From Neodontobutis hainanensis (Eukaryota > Chordata > Actinopteri > Gobiiformes > Odontobutidae), in assembly GCA_024349245.1 (NCBI GenBank), contig JALDNG010000006.1, forward strand, positions 5,075,001 through 5,139,000: DNA of 64,000 nt, in the 5' to 3' direction. The translations under genes and the position numbers were made by a program. The first letter of the stretch is position 1. Each line of letters begins with the position of its first letter. The notes beneath the pieces were generated by a model. It was not told where the DNA came from. It was given only the letters and a program-made list of their open reading frames with translations, and did no database searches. Of the stretch, positions 12,191-23,900 are shown one piece after another.

Positions 12191-15100
12191 TAAGTCCTCG
12201 CGCCTGCCAGCCAGCCCAAAGGGCCTGGCATGCATTAGAGACCAGGGCAGAGGCCGCAATGAGTGGCCTTCATTAGGTGAACCAACCCCCCAACACTCCC
12301 TCCCACAAAGAAGTCTCCCTCACAATAAAAGCCAGCCCTGGATGATAGATCAGACATGGTTCTTGACTAGTGAGGCGGACCGCCAGAGTCTACGTTCACA
12401 CAAGATTACAGAGGGTTGAGGATGACAAAGAACAATGAGCTCTGATTTTTAAAAGGCACCAAGGATGAACAAGGAGGCCCTAAAAAAACCCGGTGTGTGC
12501 TTGTCGGGGCTGAGACAGTGTTGGGGCCGTCAAGAGTGCCCTGTGTCACCATCACCTCATAAAGCATCCTAATGGACTGGCTCCTATTTGTCAAAGAAAA
12601 AGACAAATGAAAGAGAGGCAGCTCAGAGGAGGGGTGAAAGAGAAAGTGAGAATGACATTTTGGAGAAAAATGGTGTGTGCTATTATGTTACTGGCTTTCC
12701 AAAGACTATAAAAGGCTTACACACATATGCCTACATTTACAGTTACAGGGACACACACAGACTAAAGCGCACACATGTAGAGGCACAATCAAATGCAGCC
12801 GTACATACCCAAGCCCCCTTTTATTATTCTAGGTCAGTTAAACCCACCAAAGTACTGAAATGTGAGGGCTGCCATTAGAAAGCAGGTCAATGCTGCACAC
12901 TGAGAAGTCACAGAAATGATCAAATGTTTGCTCCGTGAGTCATAGATTTCTAAGTAAGACAATGATGCCATTACTGTTGAAACAAAGCTGGGTTTGATGT
13001 TTCTACTTTTCCTTGACATTTCAGATATACTGACATTATGCATATTTAGTAAAATGCATATGTTGCAGTCTCATTATCTTATTGTTTAACTAATAACTTG
13101 AAGGACCATGTAACAAAACAGTGTAAGTACTCCAGATCATCTTGGGTGTCTTTTAACATCAGTGTCACTTTAAAGTGTAAAAACAAGCCTTTTCATACTT
13201 ACACTATACACATTTTCTTTGAACTATTAAAGAAACTGTCGGCTTGAAATGGCACTAAACTCACACGCACTCGGCGTCTAAGTTAACCGCGGTGCATCTG
13301 CTGTAGAGGAACATCCTGCCACACAGCAACTATCATGCTTGAAAGCTCGTCTATCATATCCAAAACCATGTCTGAACCACAGGAAATGCATGTGCGCATG
13401 CGTAGACATAAACACGAACAGGTAATAAAACGTAGGAGTGCAACTGACACACTAAATGCAACTCTACAAAACAAATGCACATGTAACTAAAATGCATTTG
13501 TAGTTCAGGGACAATAAAAGAAGTCTGCAATGACATTCCACCTGTGTTGTGTCAGGAGATCCTGATGGATGCCGTGAGGTCAGTGGGATCAGTTGGGTTT
13601 GTGGCAAGACCATGGTCTGCTCTATTCTGGTCTGGACTGTGTGTGCCGAGCGCTGGGGCATTTGGGGTGACTGAGGTCTCGGGTTTACGGGTGCTTTTAT
13701 GTGAGGCAGCAGCACTTCACCCTCCAGCTGCTTCAGTCCCATGATGTGGTGCCTCTCTGCACCTCAAAGCGACTGTAAATTTACCACTCTGGTGAAGACA
13801 AGTGGTTCACAAAACACACAAGCACAATGCGATAAGCACAGGGAACACACAGCACCACCACCAAACCAAGAGGAGCGCCCAAGTGTGTTCAGTTTTCACA
13901 TTTTCTGAAAAGTGCTACAATGCATCTTTATCAGCAAGTACACAGATAAGACTTCAGCAACAACAAGTGAATACCCTACAAGCAGCAAAAAAATCTACAG
14001 TGCTCAGAGATGAGTCACTGTACATTGCTTTAGAAGCGAATATACAAGTCACATTTACAAATGTGTACATTTCTGTCTCTGGAAAGTGTTATTATAGAAA
14101 GTTTCAAATTATCATAAAAAACAATTACTATTTGGTTGGAATAAGTCAGACAGGACAATGCCAGTGGTTCCAAGAATGCAGTTTGACAGTTTGTGAATGA
14201 CAGGAACAGCTTAGGCAATGGGATGAAAGATAAAGGGGTTACTACCTGTAAACATGGTACAACTATGTGTTTAACAGACACAGGTGACAGAGCATGACGT
14301 TCACAGAGCAGATCTGTCTTGACACTCGCAGCCATCTTTGTTGTGTCAGCTGTATCCAAAAATACCCACACTCAAAGGTTCGGTGCTCTTGCAATGGCCT
14401 CGGAGCTTCCACACGCCGTGCTTCTCTGTAACTTTGCGAATAGGCCTGTATAGAGAGTGGTGACACGGCAGCCGTCCTCCCCTCCTCTCGATGTGGTTAC
14501 CACAGTCTCCATGTCTGCTCGAGCCAATAAATAAATAATGGGCCTGGTGATCACTTCCAACTGTAACACTGCACACTAAAACCACTGCATCTGGGAGTGC
14601 CGGCCTCACTCACAATGACAACAACAAAGATGCAAACACATGTAAACACAGACTAAGATGGTTACAACTTTTTTTTAAAGATTGTGTTTTTTGCATAAAT
14701 TTCATCACTCCGTCTGATGTACTTTAAAAACAAAAAAGATATTAAATGTCTCTATTAAATGAAAGTAAAAAAAAAACTAAATACCCACCAGTGTTTGTGA
14801 AGTAGAATAAAACAGAAAAAAAGAATATGGCCAATATGAGGTGTGAGTGAGCAGTTGTATAAGTGGCCAAAAAAGGGCTCCCATGGCCGATCCCAGGCAG
14901 GACTATGGTGTTTGATGCAATGACGGCCACTTCATTATAAAAGCCTCCTCAAGTCCCACGCTGCATTCCACGTTTATGGGGAACATATGGGGAAGCCTGC
15001 AATTTTTAGACCACAAAATAAGCCCCTTTGCAGCTGGACGCACAACCGCACTGGGTCCTTTTTGCTTCACGAGCCACACCCGAGAGGCGTAGGACCACTG

Positions 15101-17048
15101 ACAGTGATTAAACCACCACAGTTTTCTCAGCAAAACAGGAGTTATATTAAGCTTAAATACAGGGGCTTGATAAACAAGGCCTGGGCAGGGGAAAAGGAAT
15201 TGAGTGAAAGAAGGCCACAATGATCTTCAGACTATTTTACACTCACGGTCATGGGCAGTGCAATGCCATGAGATAGATTTCAAAACATAAAGCAGATGGT
15301 TTACCTAAACAAAAAAGGAAAAACACTGCAAACTAAAAAAAAAACGAAAAACAGAGTTTCAAGTGCTTTGTTCAAACTTAAAGTTTGGACAACAATACAA
15401 TAGAGCTCTTGCACAATGCTGCAAGATGATTCTAAATTTGTTTTGCTTTCCTTTATTCTTAAGGCATAATACCAGACTCAACATCTTTCCTTTGACACAT
15501 ATAAGGAAATTGGCAATAATTTGAAACAGTCTCATAAAAACAGAGCAAAAGATATATCACTTGAATGAATTTTGAAAAACAAAATAACATGAGTTACCAG
15601 CAGTGTGTCTTTAATATGTATCATGCACAAAGCCCAGCAGTGGAAAAAACAGTGGTCCCATACTGCGCTGCAGAACCCCCTTTGCAAAGTAACCCCAGAC
15701 ACACATCACTCCAAAAGTACCAGACCAACAAGGCAGCATAAACAAACATAAGTCTGTTTCTAATGTTTCAGGTTAGCTTATTCAAGTCAAAGGTTCAGTC
15801 ATTGTGTTTGTGCTCTTGAGGAGCTTGGTGCTTAACACAGACAGAGCTGTCATCTGTTGCTGCGCTGGCAGGCCCAGGCCATGTTGGAGGCAGCAGAGGT
15901 GTGAGAAGAGGAAGCCTCACTGTATATGAGGTTAGATTGGAGGCCTGCAGTGGCCGTGTGGACACACTGATAAAAGCCCTGGGGCCGAGGCTGTGGCCTC
16001 AGCGTTCGGCCACACTTGCCGATGCGCCGTGTCATTTAGGCCGCACTGCCGCCTAACTCTGCAACAACTGCTCATTTACAGGGCAGTGTGGGCTACCAGG
16101 AAGAACTGCCTCTCTGTCACACACACAACATGGTGCTATGCACATACAAACACATGCTGTGGTACATGCTGCCATTTGTCCAGAAATTAGCAGCAGACAC
16201 CGGCTTGTATACACTGTGGCAATGTGAAAACACATCATGAAATACTCACGTTTTGTGAGAAAGCTTTAGGGTCACATGAGTGACCAGACTGTGGTCAGGG
16301 ACTGCTGTCCCGTGGCCAGACAGTCTGTGTGTCAGTGAGACAAGAGAAAGGAGAGAGGAAGTGTGGATACCACAAATTTACAAAATGTCTGTGATTATAA
16401 GTATTAGACATAAATCAGACACACGCAGTTATTCAGCCTCACTGTATTTCATTAATTGTGTCTCTTTATTGGCATCTATATAAATAGTGACAAAATAAAA
16501 GGTATCAATCCTGTTTTTTCAAACAAAGAAAAGGCAGCATGGGTCTAAAATCACATACTTTTTACTATTCTGCAGGTAGTGCCAGTAGCCACATCAGTGA
16601 GAGCTTTTCCGTTCTTCAATTTAAACCAGAAAATGAAAAGGTGTGAAAACCACAATCAGGTTAAATCGCGTCGCACTTTCAAAGAGGCAATGCATTTACC
16701 AAAGCCCACAAAAGCAATTTTTTGTGTTCTCAGGTAAAGATCTAAAAAAGTCAATCACACTTCAGCATAAATAAACTACATGTAAATCATTAGCTGAAGA
16801 TAAGAGAAAAAACAATAAAGGGTCAAATGTAAAGTAACTGGCAAATCTGGTTCTAATGAATCCAAGATGATGATACTAAGTGGTAAATGAGGGTGGAGGT
16901 TTTTCAGGGACAAAACCACTGCTTCTTAGAAATGCAGATGTGCTGTGAGTCAGACAAACAAAACTAGCACAGGTCATACAGTCAGGAGTATACAAGGACA
17001 CGGTAGCAGCACAAGTTACTGCTACCTTTATTTTTTATTTATATCACA
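12191..17048. other. Intergenic DNA between Tc1 remnant and P1
   Basis: No gene is recognised. The piece right after the transposon breakpoint (about 12,190-12,610) is less AT-rich than its surroundings and could be conserved non-coding sequence, but this cannot be judged without an alignment. Other open frames are short and unrelated to known families. Confidence 0.5.
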
Positions 17049-17144
17049 GAAGTGTGGGTTCATAGACCCACAGAAGTTTAGGTTTATAGACCCACAGTAG
17101 TTTTGGTTTATAGACCCACAAAAGTGTAGGTTCATAGACCCAGA
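17049..17144. repeat. 24-bp minisatellite, four units, each partly palindromic
   Basis: Four head-to-tail 24-bp units (17049, 17073, 17097, 17121) with a few substitutions, plus a partial fifth. The first unit contains TGTGGGT, six bases, then ACCCACA, so it can fold into a 7-bp stem. Later units keep the ATAGACCCA core. The array lies about 0.8 kb upstream of the P1 start codon. Confidence 0.9.
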
Positions 17145-17269
17145 GTAGTGGGTCAGGCTGGTTTGTTTGAACTCAGAAGATAATCTTGTGACAATCGATG
17201 AAAAGTTAGAAAAAGCAGCAAAACAATGCAGTAAAAATGTAGAAATAAAAAAACATGTAAAGCAAAAGG

Positions 17270-17924
17270 GAAACGTAGTAGGAGGGAGAGGCCTGTGACC
17301 TCATGTGACATGTGACTTTGGCTCCACCTCTCACAGAGAAGTGTGTTGTGGAGGATAGTGAAGAAGATGTAGATAGACTGTGGCTAATGCTGACGCTTGA
17401 ATGAGGCCACCACTGTGAACTGAAAAGGAAAGACAGACCGCGCTCAGGCTAGCCAGCTAACCTCTCAGAGCTCATAGAAGCCGCTACGTGACAGAGGACC
17501 ACAGACCCAGTCTGCCAATTAGGCCACCACACTACCCACGAGCTGTTAGGTGAGCCCCTGTTTCCCAACCCTGGTGAGTCCATCTCCACACCTGGAGACA
17601 CTAGCATCTACTTTTTTTCTTTTACCTCTTGTCTGTGTCCTCTCTCCAAATCTCTCTGAAAAGTCTGCGCTAACACATGCTGCTGCTGCTGCTCTCTTTG
17701 CAGGCTTGTGGCTTGGGATTCCTGTGGTAGTCACAAACCCAGAGATTCTTAGTTGCAAGCGGGCTCTCAAGCTCCAGCCTTGAGCTTTCCTGTGCTCTCC
17801 CTCACTCTTTTCTCCTCTGTTTTTCACAGCTCATTCATGTTGAGAGTCAACCGTCTTGTTCCTTGTCTCAGGTCAGTGGACATTGGCTGTGGCCAGAACT
17901 CCAAACTCCGCAGGCTCCTCTGTC
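17270..17924 (+). promoter_or_regulatory. Probable distal promoter (P1) and 5' UTR of runx3
   Basis: This is placed by its position immediately upstream of the P1 coding exon. RUNX-core-like sites are present: ACCACA at 17498-17503, and looser TTGTGGA (17346-17352) and TGTGGC (17379-17384). RUNX sites near P1 are known from mammalian RUNX genes. The region is not CpG-rich, in line with P1 promoters of the family. I see no convincing TATA box and cannot fix the transcription start. A possible leader intron (donor 17550, acceptor ending 17829) and an upstream ATG at 17837 lie inside it. Confidence 0.5.
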
Positions 17925-17947
17925 ATGGCATCCAACAGCATCTTTGA
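17837..17947 (+). promoter_or_regulatory. uORF overlapping the P1 start codon
   Basis: An upstream ATG at 17837 opens a 36-codon frame that ends at a TGA at 17945-17947, 20 bases past the main ATG and in a different frame. Its context is weak (T at -3, T at +4), while the main P1 ATG has G at -3 and G at +4. Leaky scanning would therefore be needed to limit loss of translation. It matters only if the mRNA starts upstream of 17837. Confidence 0.45.
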
Positions 17948-17982
17948 CTCTTTCTCCAACTACAGCAGCAGTCTTCTCAGAG
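17925..17982 (+). CDS. runx3 exon 1 (P1-specific N-terminus)
   Basis: This encodes MASNSIFDSFSNYSSSLLR plus one base of the next codon. Mammalian P1 isoforms begin MAS-(N/D)-SIF-(D/E)-SF, so the match is diagnostic. The donor is AG|GTAAGT at 17983. The split codon G|AG joins to 32639 and gives Glu, keeping frame into the shared exon. The start context (G at -3, G at +4) is strong. This exon is the only coding difference between the P1 and P2 proteins apart from the five residues MHIPV. Confidence 0.93.
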
Positions 17983-20900
17983 GTAAGTGTTGGTCCTCCC
18001 TCAGGCCCCCCTCCCACCCTCCGTCCACTTAGCCTGACACTAGTTTCTTACACAGTCAGATGTAGAAAGCGTGTGCTTCTTGTAAAGTATGACTGCATTT
18101 ATCTGAGGTGGTTTACAGAGACAGACCAGCTTTACACAGTAGCCCTTATTCACTTGACTGATATGGCCCTTAAAGGCCTTTGCCTCCCCACTCCTGTGTT
18201 CTGTTAGCTTGATGGAGTAGTGCCATAATGGGATTCTCACCACAGACACTCATTATCAAGTAAAACTCTGTGTACAAACACAAGCTCAGAATCTCAAAGT
18301 GACTGGGCCTTTACTGGAACTCAGCAACACAATAAAAGAGCAAAAGAATATATCAAGACCAAGAGGTGCTTTTGGTCTGTGTGGTTAAGAGCACTATAAA
18401 TGGAGCTGCTGAAAAGTAGTATCAGTAAAGATGATAAAAGGTGATTCCAGTCAGACTGCTTTTAGATCTAGTCTAGCCTCAATAGTTGTGTTTCTACAGC
18501 ATAAAAGGTAATTAGGAAGCATACTTAAAATTACACAGACAAACTACAAATTTTATTTTTTAAAATTTGACCCAAAGTTTTAGTTGTTTCAAAAAAAATC
18601 TGATAATTCCCAGAAGATTTTGTTGTTTCTGCTCGTCCTCATATAGCCATTGACTCATCCACTGAAAAGAAACGGGGAAAAAAAATAAATCTTCTTCCCA
18701 ATTAAGGCCTCAATGCACTGTTAATTAGAGACTGCCACAGAAGAAGCCCGACCAGCTCCTAATTGTTTGCAGAGCGTATCTTAAACTTTCTGGCTCTGTA
18801 AATACACACAGTGAGACGGTATAGGGTACATCTGTTGCTCACATGAGAACAATCCTGTGATATCCTTGCCGCAGTGACAGGAGATGATGTTCCAGGTTTC
18901 TCGCAGCTACTACAGACACCCAGGCGTTTAGAGTTTCCTCTTGACATGGCTGCGGCCTCTTCCCCCTTCTTCTTGATAACCGCTGGGTCTGTGTCCCTTT
19001 ATCTCCTCACTGTTTACAGACTGGTGTGTCGCTCACTTCAGGTTTCATGCATTCCGACTCTCAGACTTTGAGCAGCTTTAACCTACAACGTATTGTGTCT
19101 GATTTAGATCTGATTTAGATTTTGGGTGGTTCACAAACAGAGCCAGTATAGGTCAAGAGGGTATATGGAGGCGTTGTAATCACTGTTGGAAATCATTAGC
19201 AAATATTCTATATCCCTTTACAGTTCATTCTGTCAGGAGAGTGAAGCCGAACAGTGGGAGAACAAAGGCCAAGACTCAATAAATCCTCCAGTTCAATTTG
19301 AAAGCATTTCAAACTGGGACTACCTCATGTGAGTAAAATACCCCAGTGGCTGGATTAACAGTTGTGTTACACAGGCGAAGCAATCTGCCGTGGTTCTCTT
19401 TTTTTTTTTTTTTTTTTTTATTCAAATCAAAGTGAAATCAAGAGGAACTCTTTCAAAAGGTTTAGTAGACTATTAAATGTTTGACTGAAAAACTTAAGAA
19501 TAAAACATAAGAGTTCATGGAAATAAAGTAGTTAGCATATGGAAAAGTTACAAAGTTACAAAGTCCAAAATAATTTTATTAGGATTAAAACAAAAACTAA
19601 CTTACAGGTGTATTTTTGTGTTGTTGACATGCCTCTCATCATCCCACTATAAATACAAAGTTCTGTAGGTGCTATATCAGTATCTCACAGCGCAGACAGA
19701 CCATATGTAGCATGTGATGTGCAACATCAGATGCACTTCGCGTGAGAAGCGAGAACACGGCTTACCTCAGAAACCTCAGTCTTCTGCTCCGGCTCAGGGA
19801 CACACAAAGCATGCATGCACAAAAGTCACAAATGATGTTGGGGCTCAATATAGAAAAGAAAAGGGCAAAACTCGAGGGTGAATTTCACATGGGCATGGTG
19901 TTGATCTGATACACCTGCTTATCCTCATACCACAGTACTACATTTAAATCAGAAAGCAACTTTTCAGACACACTTTTAAATAAGCAGAAATGCATAAACT
20001 TTAAACTTTTAAATATCGGGGGGGTACCTTTTCTAGTAGCTTATAGCAGCTGAGCTCGGGCTGTGCGGTTGGTCATATCCTTGGCATAGTTGCTGTCACC
20101 ACATTTCCTTCCACTGATTTTTCTCTTTTATACGAGGGTCCGTTTTAGAGTGTTGCGCTGTTGGGAGCCAGCTCCTTTGTGGCAGAGAAAAAGACTCTGG
20201 TTTATTAGGGTGGGAATGGTTTTATATGTTTGGCTTATTGCTCTGCATGAATGGAAGTGGGGGACTCTGTGTGTGAGAAGTGCACCATGCCTTACCACAG
20301 TTGTAGCAAGGTTATTTTCGAGCATTCTATGAGAGTGCTTTGTTCTTGCAAGTTGCCTGAAAAAAGTCATGCACAGCTGTGTGTCTCGTGCTAAAAAGGA
20401 GAATTTACAGGGGATAAAACTGGAGATTAATTTCATACTCAAAGCCACTGACAAATAAAAATGTGCTATACAGTAGCTTCTAAAAACAACCAATGTTGAT
20501 GAAACATTCGGCTGTCATGGGAGAATTTATTAGTAATAAAATCAAATGAGGCAAATCTTTATCTTTTCTTTAAATGAATGTGCTTTATTGGAAGCTACTC
20601 AAAGCCCTGCTGTGTTTAAGGTTCAGAGTGACGCCAAAACAAGAAGCCTGGCTGTGCGCTGAGATCTGTAACCAGATATTAAGAGTTTCAATACTCTGAA
20701 GTGAAAGCAAATAATAAAAAACTCATGATGGCCGCAGAACGGTGAAATCCTGTCTCCAATTTAGCTGAGTATAATATCTATTTATAAAACTCTGAAGGCA
20801 TATAGAAGAAAAAAAAAAAACTCTGGACTTGATTAGGCCTGTAAACGTTTCTGAGGTACTTATTTACTTTTTGGCCTGTCTCGCCGTTTTCACCGTCTGT

Positions 20901-23900
20901 CAACACGACTTTATAGGAAACACTTACACTGGGCTTGCCAGTAAGACAGCTTGCAGGTAGTATATGCAGTGTTGATTATGTGGTCGGCTAATCCAAAAAC
21001 CTCCCCCGCCCTTGTACTTGCTCTACTTTGCGTTGGTCAAGGTTAAAGTTGTGCTAAGTGTAGTAGTAAATACAATTTTCTGGTGGTCGGCAAGAAACCA
21101 CCAAAGCCAGATTCCTTGCGGCGGCTCTCCAATCTGATAATAACAAATTTACTTGTGTAGATTTGTAAAGAAGTAACGCTAGTCTTACTTGGGCTACACT
21201 CAACCGATTATTCTACACATTTTATGCTTTTTTTTCCAAAAAGATGCCGCCAGTGGATCTACCACATGACTGTATTTCACCAATCAGACCTAGCCCTGCA
21301 GTCATGAACAAGCATTTTATATTTTTGTTTGATTAAATCATTTCTAAAAAAAATAATTATTTTTTATTTTTAAAAATTATTATTTATAATTATATAATTA
21401 GACATTACAATCCAACAGTTACTCGGTACTTAAGTAGTCTTTTAACCAAATATTCAATTACTTAAGTAATTTATTGGATGACTACTTTTTACTTCTTCTT
21501 CAGTAAAATTATTTTGAAGTAACTAACTTGAGAACACTCTGATAAAACTTTGTTTGACATATTTGCATAATTTGGTGCTGAAGAATAGTGGGTATTTGAC
21601 TGGTCGGTCCATTTACGTGTTGGAGGAATTTGTCATGTCTAGACTGGCTTCCATTTGAACTGGAAACCTGTAGCCTGAAAATGCTTAGATAATTGAATAA
21701 TAAGGTGGAAATTGTTGTGACAGAAAATGCTTCTGCTAATTTTAAGAAAAAAGCGGATGAGGTTATTCTGCTTCTATGAGTCATTGCTTCACAGTTAATT
21801 TGCTGCACTTACGAGCTGATAATATTTCATAGAACCCCTATGCGTTAAAATGATTAAATTGCCATCACTGCTATTAGACTTTTCATGATCTCATTTGTCC
21901 TGCATGGAGGGACGCTAAATTAAGGAAATTTTCTGTTTCTTCATTTGGTTTGAAAGCTACACCCAAAACCACAGCCTGCCCTACAACTTACATGGCAAGG
22001 CTAGGATGTTAGGAAAAAAAAGATGATTGAAAGCTAATTTCTGCTCTAGTTCTGCTCAATTTTAAATTGATAAACCCTGAACATCTCACACCGAACATGA
22101 GGTTGCTTTGTGAAACTCCAACCTCAATAGAGAGATGCGACCTGAGCTTGACTTATTGTTTAGACCCCTCCCTGGATCGAATCCTGCCAACATCCTTTTT
22201 GTAAAAACTGCCAGTGACTAAGCAGCAATACGTTCATGGCTGTGCACTTTTGTTTTTGACATTACAGTTACATATAACCCACAAATGACTTTAATGGGTG
22301 GGCATGGGTCTGGTGCTGCAAATAAAATGACTTAAGCATATGTAGAACCCACATGTTCAGGAACCAAGAGACCAAAATTTCTTTTCTTTTTTTTTTTTTT
22401 TTTTTGTTCCCGAGATGTGACACAAGAGGAAAGGAAGGCTTGATTTTATCATGTGTGAAAGTTTAGCAAAGATCTGAGGCCCAGAACTCATTCTGTTACC
22501 ATCAAAGGAATAAGAGGAATGGTTTTTGCAGACAAAATCCTTGCACCAGACTGAATCTTCACTTCATTATGAGCAACTTTAATCATGTTCAAAACATCCT
22601 CATAGTTGTTTGCCTCTTCCCATAAGCAATAAAGAAAAAAGTTAATTACGGTGGTAGAAAAATGCAGATAATGATAGGACATGAGAGGCTGCAGGCTATG
22701 CAATGTTTTTTTGATTCTCCACTTGCTCCATTTCTCTGACTTGTTTACATTTAGATAATTGTCATTGGTGCAATAAAACCAGTTTTTGGGGTGGCTTTAT
22801 TCTCCTCTAAAAACTTTCACAACAAGTTTGGGGTTTTCTATTCTGTCCACTCATCAGTACCACTACACTACAGTAAAAAAACTCTTAATTGTGCTTTAGT
22901 GTTGTTATTGAAAAAAGCAGCAAAGTTGAAAGATAAGAAAAAGTGAAAATAGAAATTCAGTTTTAAATGCTGGTGCTTGCATTTTTTTTAACACAAGTGT
23001 TATTTTTTTGTTTTGTTTTTTGCTTTTTGTATTGTAACAGAAAATGCCCTCAAGTAAACTCCAGCGAGTGTGGGCTTTCTCTACAGCAGCTCACTTCTGC
23101 ATTAGCTCAGTATGGAAACCGTGCCAGGGATTCCCCTCAGCTGTGTAGCAGAAGTAGCCCCGACATTTTCAGTCTGTCTGCTGTGAGGTCAGTCTGTCTG
23201 CTGTGAGGTCAGTCCGTCTGCTGTGAGGTCAGTCCGTCTGCTGGGAGCGCTCCTCTCACGGTCACAGACACCAGTGTCATGAGCTCAGACACACTGTGGA
23301 CATCTTGCTACACGTGTACACATCTGACTCTCCCCCCCGTGCTGAGTCAATGACTAGCAGCGTATGTCAGCATGATGGCCGTGACGTTTTGCCCTCTAAA
23401 TGCTGCCTAACCTCACTGTAATAGCTGGTCAAGGCTGACATATGGTCTCCCTATGCCTTAGCCCGGCATAATCACCTGAACATGACTAAGCAGCACAAGT
23501 CCTAACCATAAAAAAAAGAAAAACTGTCTACTTACTGTAATATATTGCCATTTAAATTACCACTGTGATTTGTGGTAACATCTATAATAACAGAACAGCA
23601 CTGTGTAAGCTTTAAATTCACCGTTGTTCAATTTACAAAAAGAAAATTCACAAAATTATGCAAGTAGCATCTTTTAGAAAGTTTGACTATCCACCAGAAG
23701 GTTTGGAAGTCTACTGCAATGACATCTAACTGTGCTAACACTGCCAACTTGGCAAAAAAACAAATAGTGTGTATTCTGCTTAAATACTTGCCCCCTTTAA
23801 TCAGCTCAATGACACAGGAGGCAGTGTCAGCCAGTCTTTCTCTCACTATATGGTTTGATTAGACTAATCACTCTGGCCTACTGATTGGTTTTACAAATGC

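Noticed and set aside
22173..22187. tRNA B-box-like GGATCGAATCC
   Set aside because: One mismatch from the consensus, with no A box, cloverleaf or SINE body nearby.
23169..23248. CRISPR-like array
   Set aside because: Units are directly adjacent without spacers in a vertebrate-type genome; it is a minisatellite.
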